A stretch of 21,966 nucleotides of DNA from a virus. Shown here in pieces: positions 1 through 7,700 of this stretch. The position numbers were made by a program, and so were the translations under genes. The notes beneath the pieces are model-generated. The model made no database searches. It saw only the letters and a list, made by a program, of their open reading frames with translations, and was not told where the DNA came from. The stretch is from the IMG/VR virus record IMGVR_UViG_3300010150_000207, positions 1 to 21,966 of that record. One strand, 5' to 3'. The stretch's first letter is position 1. Every line of letters starts with the position of its first letter.

Positions 1-506
1 AACTCAATTTCTTCACTACCATTTGTAGTAATCAATTTAATATAAGAAGTTCCGCCTTCATTAATATCTAATGCGGCTGCGTTATCGTCTAGTATAGTGA
101 GTGAGTTAGCTTGAGTAGCTAAGTTTAATGTTCCACCATGCTTAAGAATTAAATCTGCTGCTGATGTTATTGTTATGTTTCCGCTTGATACTGTTTTTAG
201 TTCAAAAGCTGCGGATGTAGTTGCTATAGTATTGTTAGCTCCTGTAATTACAGTAGCACCAGTTTTTAATTGGTCAATCTTACTGTCTGAGCCTACTAAT
301 ATAGCTGAACTAGGTGTTAGAGTACCAGCTGAATGGTCAAGCATTGCAACATACAAATCTCCTCCGATTGTTGTTACTGCGTTACCGACTGCCGGTGAGC
401 CTACAAATAGCTTCTGCGAATTAGAAGAATATGCTAATTCACCAGCACCTAATGAGGTAGGAGCAGCGGAGGAGCTACTTCTTTTGATTTTAATGGTTTG
501 TGCCAT
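1..506 (-). CDS. Tail fibre protein, N-terminal part (partial)
   Basis: The frame runs from the ATG at 504-506 to the left edge without a stop (about 168 residues visible), so the C terminus is outside the window. The start reads MAQTIKIKRSSSSAAPTSL, then GAGELAYSSNSQKLFVG and AVTTIGG, followed by VAMLDHSAGTLTPSSAIL, SKIDQLKTG and an Ile/Ala/Thr-rich ladder. This N-terminal pattern (basic start, GELAY...KLFVG) is common in fibres of marine phages, and resembles the N-terminal domain of the major tropism determinant family. AGGA lies 7 bases before the ATG. The role would be receptor binding at the tail tip. It is the third gene behind the internal promoter. Confidence 0.75.
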   Translation of the reverse strand, partial: MAQTIKIKRSSSSAAPTSLGAGELAYSSNSQKLFVGSPAVGNAVTTIGGDLYVAMLDHSAGTLTPSSAILVGSDSKIDQLKTGATVITGANNTIATTSAAFELKTVSSGNITITSAADLILKHGGTLNLATQANSLTILDDNAAALDINEGGTSYIKLITTNGSEEIE

Positions 507-526
507 GATTATTTCCTATCGAGCTA

Positions 527-907
527 TTAAAAGCCCCCTGCGTCTACCGTATCTGAGTCCGCTGATTCATTCCCTATCATTATAGGCACGAATTCAAAGT
601 TTCCTGTTGATGTTTCTCGGTAGATCTTTAACTGATTATCATCAGTGTCATAAAATAAATCTCCTTCCGCCAGATTTGTTGTATCTGAGGAGGGAGCTGT
701 TGTAGCAACATAAAATTGATTTGCTAGAAAGTTGAGTGCATCTTCTACGTTATCTTGTCCTCCAAGAGTTCCTGTAGGATTTGCAAAAGTAATTGTAGAT
801 GCTTCATTTGTTGAAGACGCTATAGCAGAAGAAATCGTAAGCGTAGTAGTTTGAGCAGTGGCACTTATAGAAGTTGTGCTAGGAGTTATAGTTACTGTGG
901 TTGCCAT
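527..907 (-). CDS. Fibre-like structural protein (126 aa)
   Basis: The first 50 residues are almost only Thr, Ser, Ala and Ile (VTITPSTTSISATAQTTTLT), a beta-rich low-complexity segment. Then VEDALNFLANQFYVATTAPS is followed by AEGDLFYDTDDNQLKIYRE and NFEFVPI. The GxLxYDTDxNQLKxY motif is a frequent tail fibre and collar element. It is coupled to the previous gene (TAATG overlap); 20 bases separate it from the next start. It is too short for a complete fibre, so it is likely an adaptor or fibre base. Confidence 0.65.
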   Translation of the reverse strand: MATTVTITPSTTSISATAQTTTLTISSAIASSTNEASTITFANPTGTLGGQDNVEDALNFLANQFYVATTAPSSDTTNLAEGDLFYDTDDNQLKIYRETSTGNFEFVPIMIGNESADSDTVDAGGF

Positions 908-1245
908 TATCTTGTTACATTCGGTGTAACTCTCGCTACACCCTCGATTACTCTAGTAATACTGTTTGCTGATGCATTATGTAATTCTAAATCATAATAA
1001 TATTTACCTGCTGCAATATTTGCTGTAATAGCATATCCTAAGTTCATGGTTAGTTTACCTTGAGTTGGAGCTGTTATAGGGCAAGTAAAAGTTGCTGTAA
1101 GAGTACTTGAGGTAGGGGAAGGTCTAAGTTGTGCTGATGCACTGTGATTTGATAAGTTGATTGCACTACCGTCTTCTGCAAGTGCAATTTCAAGGGCGAA
1201 ATCCGCTCCCTGGTCAATAACTATATCATATTTTCCTGCTGCCAT
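907..1245 (-). CDS. Small fibre/baseplate-adaptor protein, Ig-like (112 aa)
   Basis: The sequence fits a small beta domain found next to fibre genes in many marine phages: DIVIDQGADFALEIALAEDG, then INLSNHSASAQLRPSPT, then a C-terminal AAGKYYYDLELHN and VIEGVARVTPNV. This resembles N-terminal domains of baseplate or fibre proteins such as BppU, which provide the attachment to the tail. The start has AGGAG 6 bases before ATG, directly behind the promoter. The stop TAA overlaps the next ATG (TAATG), so the two are coupled. A virion role is likely; precise partner unknown. Confidence 0.7.
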   Translation of the reverse strand: MAAGKYDIVIDQGADFALEIALAEDGSAINLSNHSASAQLRPSPTSSTLTATFTCPITAPTQGKLTMNLGYAITANIAAGKYYYDLELHNASANSITRVIEGVARVTPNVTR

Positions 1246-1265
1246 ATTGTACTCCTATATGCTAA

Positions 1266-1294
1266 ATTATATCAAAAACTTGAGGTGATGTCAA
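1266..1294 (-). promoter_or_regulatory. Perfect sigma70 promoter with extended -10
   Basis: On the minus strand: -35 TTGACA (1289-1294), a spacer of exactly 17 bases (1272-1288), -10 TATAAT (1266-1271), preceded by TGA so that TGnTATAAT is also present (1272-1274). It lies in the longest gene-free gap, 73 bases. The expected start is near 1259, giving a very short leader that holds AGGAG (1252-1256) 6 bases before the ATG at 1245. Confidence 0.9.
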
Positions 1295-1295
1295 G
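1274..1295 (-). terminator. Weak hairpin plus T tract overlapping the promoter
   Basis: On the minus strand CTTGA (1291-1295) pairs with TCAAG (1279-1283) across a 7-base loop and is followed by five T (1274-1278). The stem has only five pairs, and part of it forms the -35 box, so it may be coincidence. If it works it would end transcription from the J and 150-residue genes just before the new start. Confidence 0.25.
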
Positions 1296-1318
1296 AATTA
1301 TTTTTGAGGGGTAGTTAT

Positions 1319-1771
1319 CTAAACTGTTGGAGCATAGTAATGTGCACCATAAAGGTCATTACACGCCTGAACTTTAAACGCGTCGAGTCTAAAACCTCCC
1401 CCTTCATTTAGTACATCCAACACCCATTGTTTCATTTGGTCTGTTGTTAAACTATTATGAGGAGTCCATCCACTAACAATTCCTGTGTACGGACTTGCAT
1501 CTCCATTTGCTCTAGATGCAGGAAAGAACCCTAGTTGGTATATTCCTGTAAGAGTTTGATCCGACTGTCCTTCTACTAAATGAGTTGCATTGGAAGTTGT
1601 TGTATCTGTTGCAGTATAACTTAAAAATACTTTATCTACAATCATCTCTAAATCTCCACAGTCTTTTGTTTCATGGTGTGAGTATGCCCAAGTAATATTT
1701 ATCTGACAATCCAAAGTTGTTGTTACTGCATTTCCATCACTATCTGTTCCTGTTTTTATTATCCAATTCAT
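1319..1771 (-). CDS. Hypothetical protein after the tail-tip gene (150 aa)
   Basis: I do not recognise a family. The protein has three Cys (DCQINITWAYSHHETKDCGD near residues 21-40 and ACNDLYG near 137), no signal peptide and no long hydrophobic stretch. The N-terminal half is strand-like (LDCQINITWAYSHH, DKVFLSYTATDTTTSNATHL), and the C-terminal half has a helix (TTDQMKQWVLDVLNEGGGF) that then returns to a hydrophobic segment FRLDAFKVQA. It begins eight bases after the J stop, with a weak AGG motif, and is followed by a 73-base gap with the only promoter in the window. An accessory tail or adhesion protein is likely by position only. Confidence 0.75.
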   Translation of the reverse strand: MNWIIKTGTDSDGNAVTTTLDCQINITWAYSHHETKDCGDLEMIVDKVFLSYTATDTTTSNATHLVEGQSDQTLTGIYQLGFFPASRANGDASPYTGIVSGWTPHNSLTTDQMKQWVLDVLNEGGGFRLDAFKVQACNDLYGAHYYAPTV

Positions 1772-1779
1772 ATTATTAC

Positions 1780-4700
1780 CTAAAATTTATCTGTCTGTTC
1801 CACGTTATGTGTTACAATGTTTTCTACAATATAAGTATCTGCATCTTCAACATTAAAGTTATAAGTTTGTACTTCTTGATTTATTCTCTGTTTACGCCAA
1901 ACTTTTTCTAGTACTAAATTATTTGTAACTAAGAAATCACCTTCTGCTATATCTTCTGCAGTTTTCCACATATATGTGTCTCCTCTTAATATTAAGAAAG
2001 GATGCTCATATGTTGCATGTACTTTTTCATTTAGTATATAGAACCATGTATAATAATCTACAAAGATTTCTTCTACTGTAGAAGTAGTTTTAGTTGTATT
2101 TACTAGTGTAGGAGCTGTCCAAGTTTTATAGGCATTTTCGTCGCTTTCACTTAAAGTAGTGTCTGTTATAGCTTCTAGTGAATCTCCAACTACTATATCT
2201 TGGACTTTTTTACTTGTACCGTCTGCCATCATTATATTTGAGCCGTAAACCAAGCAACCGCCGCCGCCGCCGCCGCCACCGCCGCCACCGCCGCCTCCAC
2301 CCGGAGGAGTTCCACCTGTTGTTAGTGTCCAACCTCTTTGGATTCCTCCAATAGTTACTGTTGTTGATTTAGCAGTTAAGTTTAAACTTGATGTAGTCAT
2401 TTGTACATTTACATAACTACCATTTGATATTTGTTGGCTACTTGTTCCAAAACTACCGTTATCGATTTTAAACTGTGCACTTCCACCCGCTATTGAAACT
2501 GTTTTTGTTCCTTGGAATCCACCAGTTACTTGTGTATTTGCGTATAGAGTAGTGCTTGTAGATTGTCCAACCAAATTACTAAAACTAAATGCAGGGTCTG
2601 TTGTACCAAATTTAACAAAATTATATTTAACAAATCCTAACTTAGAAACATTATTGTCTCCTTGAGCTGCTACATATAGATTTATTGTTCCTGTTCCTTC
2701 ATATTTAAATGAAACTGGAATCATTCCTTGTGTTCTTGAAGCAAAATCAGGGTTTGTTGAAGTACCTCCACTACTACTTGAACCTGTTACTGGAGGGAAT
2801 ACTCTAGATTCATGAATAGCATGGTCAATATTTCTACACAGTCTTGCACTAAATGGGCCAGATTCTTGTTGAGTAGCAAAAGTAACAGTAGTAGTACTAT
2901 TAGTATGTAAATTAGAACCGTCACTTACATGAAAATGTAATGTCTTGACGTGAGCTGTTCCACCTACTCCTGAAACTAAAATATTTCCTACATAATATCC
3001 TGGACCTGTGCCTACATCTCCAAGATACCTATAGTTCATATCATTATTAAAAAATGTTCCAATAGTAGTACCACTTACATTTGCTCCTGTTGAAGCTAGT
3101 GTAATATTTGCAGTTGTTAATGTACCTGCAACTGTAACATTGTTCCCTTCTAGTGTACCTTTAAATTTAGCATTTCCTGCAGTATCAATCATAAAAGTAT
3201 TAGAGGATATAAAACCATCTGATCCAAGGAGTATACCTCCAGTATTTAAGAAAGATCCGTTTCCTTGTGTGCTGTCACTAGTATTAAACTGACCGACAAT
3301 ACCTCCACCCGCTAAATGGAAAGTTGATATGCCCCATCCACCTACACCACCACCAACTACTGTTGATGAGTTATTTACTGCTGCATGGGTAACTTTTGAG
3401 TCTGCTGTACTTTGAGCTGCTGCTGCTGAGTTAGTAGCTGTATTTGCTTTACCATAAGCTTGTCCAGCTGTTGTAGCTGCTGCTGCAGCTGAGTTAGTAG
3501 CTGTGTTTGCTTTACCGTAGGCTTGACCAGCTGTTGAAGCTGCTGCTGCGGCTGAGTTAGTAGCTGTGTTTGCTTTACCAAATGCACTAGATGCTGTAGA
3601 AGCGGCTGCTGCTGCTGAGTTAGTAGCTGTGTTTGCTTTACCAAAAGCCTGACCAGCTGTTGTAGCTGCTGCTGCAGCTGAGTTAGTAGCTGTGTTTGCT
3701 TTACCAAAAGCTTGTCCAGCTGTTGTAGCTGCTGCTGCTGCTGAGTTAGTAGCTGTATTTGCTTTACCAAATGCACTTCCAGCTGTTGAAGCTGCTGCTG
3801 CAGCTGAGTTAGTAGCTGTATTGGCCTTAGAGAAAGCACTACCGGCTGTTGAAGCTGCTGCTGCAGCTGAGTTAGTGGCTGTATTGGCCTTAGTAAAAGC
3901 ACTACCGGCTGTTGAAGCTGCTGCTGCAGCTGAGTTAGTAGCTGTATTAGCCTTAGTAAAAGCACTTCCAGCTGTTGAAGCTGCTGCTGCGGCTGAGTTA
4001 GTAGCTGTATTAGCCTTAGTAAAAGCACTACCAGCTGTTGAAGCTGCTGACGCCGCTGAGTTAGTGGCTGTATTTGCTTTAGCAAAAGCACTACTAGCTG
4101 TAGAAGATGCCGCATTAGCTGCTGTAAAAGCATTGGCTGCTGTACCTGCTAGTGTTGATGTGGCTCCTGCTGTATTAAATGCTGCAACTGTTATACTTCC
4201 GCTAAAACTTCCTGTTGCGGCTTGTAGCTCTCCTTTAAATTTAGCATTACCTGCCGTATCTACATAAAATTGATTTGCTGAAATAAAACCGTCTGAGCCG
4301 AGTAAAAGTCCTCCTGTATTTAGGAAAGCAGCATTGCCTTGTGTACTATCGTTTGTATTAAAGTTACCTACAATTCCTCCACCTGCTAAATGATATGTTG
4401 TAATGCCCCAGCCTCCAACACCTCCTCCTACTATAGTAGAAGAGCTGTTTACACTTGCATGAGTAACTTTTGAGTCTGCTGTACCTTGAGCATTATTAGC
4501 TGCTCCGTGTGCTGTATTACCTTTATCAAATGCTGAGTTGGCTTGTCCAAAAGCTGAGTTGGCTCGTCCAAATGCTGAGTTAGCTTGTCCATGAGCTGTG
4601 TTACCTTTATCAAATGCTGAGTTGGCTTGTCCATGAGCTGTATTACCTTTATCAAATGCTGAGTTGGCTTGTCCAAAAGCTGAGTTTGCCTTATCGTCAT

Positions 4701-7700
4701 TTGTAAACCCAGAATCATTATTAAGATCTGATACATCTTTACCTGCAATACTAATTCTATTTGCATTGATAGTACCAGTTGTTATTCTTCCTCCGTCAAT
4801 TGTTGTTGTTCCGCTAGAACCTAAATCTCCTGATGTTAGTGCAGTAGTCGTATTACTACCGTCTGTTATTTGGTTAGTTCCTGTGAATGTTACAAGTCCT
4901 GTAAAGTTTTGTCCCTGATATGCTATAGAGAATGTAATAGTTGGAGTACTATCATTGAATTCATCTTCAACAACACTCCAATAAGCATACCAATACTTAT
5001 TTGAATTGCTACCTGTGTATGTTGGTTGTATCTGATTCCAATTTGTTCCACCTGTACCAATAACACCACCACTTAATAAGCTAGTGCCAAAGTTATATGA
5101 TACTCCTGCAGTTGAAGGATTGGTAGGTGCACTACCCGATGCTGATTGATAATAAATATATCCAGTAGCAGTCCTTGGTCCAGTTCCTCCTGGAGAACCG
5201 TCGTCACCTGATTTTGATTTTGTAAAAGTCTGTGCTTTTGTTACTGTAAGCTCGTTTTCTATATTAATAGAGTACTCAATCTCTGCGGTATTTGCTGCAG
5301 TTGTAAATGAACTGTGATTGCCTACTGTAACGTTTGCACTGTTTGTTGCTGTATTAAGTGTAAAACTACCCACACTAATATTAGTATCGGAGTTAGTTGT
5401 TACTGAGTATTGGTCATTAGTAGGCGTGCTTGTATTTGCCACAGGAGTCAGTCTTGTAGCGCCTCTAAATACTTCTATAAATGTTCCTGAATTTGTAAAG
5501 TCTGATACTACCCCTAATTTTGTAGCAGGGAAAGTATGAGCTTCATTTGATATTATTGTACTATATCCAGGACTTCCTTGTTGTAAAGAAGTAAGTGTTA
5601 TTGAGTCAAAAGCTAATTGTGTTTGGTTGCCGTCCGCTACTCCTACTGTAATTGTTTGTGGAGTAGTATTTATACTTGAAGGTACACTAAATGAGAATGT
5701 GTCTGCGTCTCCTGCGTTGCCATCCGTATAACTACCTTCATCAGAGATACCATCTCCTGTAAATTTAAAGAAAGGATTATCAAAGTTCTGTGCAGTTGCA
5801 GTTAAAGTAATTGTTCCACTTGGTTGGGGTGCTGTTCCTCCAGAGTTATATGCTATAGCATAATCACTTGCAGTTAAGCTTACTGTTCTTGAGTCTGTAC
5901 CTGCACCTGCTGCTCCAGGTATACTTTTACCTAGTGATATAACTCTTGTTGCTATAGTTTCATTGCTGTATCTATCTGTTACTGTTACTGTAATAGTAGC
6001 ATTTGTTTGAGTTATAGCACTTACGGTTATTACACCTGTAGAAGCGTTAATTGATGAAGTACAGTTAGAGTCTGATTTTGATAAACCAAAAGTGTTTAGA
6101 GCAGTACCACTACTAGCAAAGGAGTAAGCTATAGATCCTTTCTTTACTGTATATAAATTTGAAAAACTTGCAAAGTCACTGACAGCACCTGCAGCATTTG
6201 AAGGGAAGTTATGGTTTTCATTTGTGCCATTAACTGTGTACGCGTCTGTTCCTTTATTGCCACTAGCATAATTTATTATTGAGAAAGTTCCACTTGTATT
6301 TGCTACTTCTCCTATGATAGTGTCTTTTATTATATTCGGTTGTATTCTTTGTGCAAAGATGTTCTTATTAGATAAATTTGCTGTTGGATTGTATGCAACT
6401 TCTAATCTTGTATTATCGTATATGTGGTTGATTGTTGCTATAAAATGAGTAGAGCCAGTATGAAACTTAAATAAGTCTCCTGCTTCGTATTCTGTTGTAA
6501 AACTTGTGCCTGTACCTGTTACTAGTGAACTTCCTGCTGTTACTGTGGCTGTACCTGTTTTTTGTACGAAAGCTGTTGCATCTAAATTTTTAGCATATCT
6601 AAATGTTTCTGCTCCAGTATTATCTACAAGATACTCGATTGCTTTTAGTGGGTCAGTAGTATCACTGTAATCCCAGAGTAAATATCCTGTGTTTCCACTA
6701 GGTAAATTTGCAAAGCTACATGAAGTTTGTGCAGTTGTTCCGCTCGTTACTGTTATTGTTTGTAAATCACTTTCTGCGGGAGTAAAGTTATATGTGCTTT
6801 CTGTGAACTGTACTAAAGCATTGGATGAATCTATATTAAAACCTGTTGTTAATATACCACCTTTTCTTGCAATAGGTTCTAGATTTTTTGCAGGTTTTTC
6901 AGGATTAATAGTAATTCTTTTCTGTATAAAAGGAGAAGGTTGCCCTGAAGTATTAATAGTTCTTATTCTTACAATATATGTACCTGCTTTTGGTATATCT
7001 TTAAAAGTAAAGCTTTGTCTTTCAGGAGATACCTCAACTCTATCAAAAGTAGGTTTACCTTGTGTTGATTGTTGAGTATATAAGTTATGTTCTATTTGAA
7101 AATTTTGTAGGTGTTCGTAAGGGGACTCAATCTGAGTGTCGTTATCATCAGTTCTTAAACTTAATGGAATACCCCAATATACATCTAATCTTGGAGCTAC
7201 GAATCTCTCTTCTAAAGAACTAGAAATATCTGCGTTGTCTGCATCATCTACTAGTCCTTTTTGTACTTTTAGAGTTACGTTTCTTGGGGAAGGAACACCA
7301 TCACTAGATTTTGGAGGTCTCATCACATCAGGTATAGCAGGAATACTCCATCCTCTATCTACTTCATCAAATTTGCCTACAGTATGCTTTGTAGCTGATA
7401 TAGAGAAACCTTTATCAGTACTTTCATTAATCTGACTTATCATGTAAGTTTGAGGAGAACCTGCTAATTTTTCTCCACTTGCTGTAGTTTGTGAAATAGC
7501 AAAGATTACTTCTTCATCAGGCGCGGCACTAAAAGCTGAACTTACAACTACGTGTGTTGTATTATAAGAACTTATTGCTTTTGTTTCTATTCTGGCATCT
7601 TCTGACCAAGCAATATCTAGTACATCTCCATCATCATCTCGTGCATTTACAGAATCTTCTTTAGAGTCTAAGTTATATAAGGAGTCTCCGCTATTTTTTG

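Noticed and set aside
175-585. Plus-strand frame of 136 residues
   Set aside because: It is antisense to the partial fibre gene, with no supporting start signal or recognisable family.
1804-2256. Self-splicing intein
   Set aside because: Only seven residues follow the terminal Asn, the next residue is Val and not a nucleophile, and there is no endonuclease, so splicing is not expected.
3397-4083. Possible CRISPR-like regular repeats
   Set aside because: There are no unique spacers, the 63-bp units are contiguous and they encode part of J in frame.
3375-4133. Long Gln/Leu-rich frame on the minus strand
   Set aside because: It is another reading frame of the same repeat array; the J frame encodes regular heptads and runs through without interruption.
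3692-4267. Open frame on the plus strand, rich in Ala, Leu and Val
   Set aside because: It is antisense to the 63-bp repeats of J and is open only because the repeat has no stop in that frame. It has no family signature.
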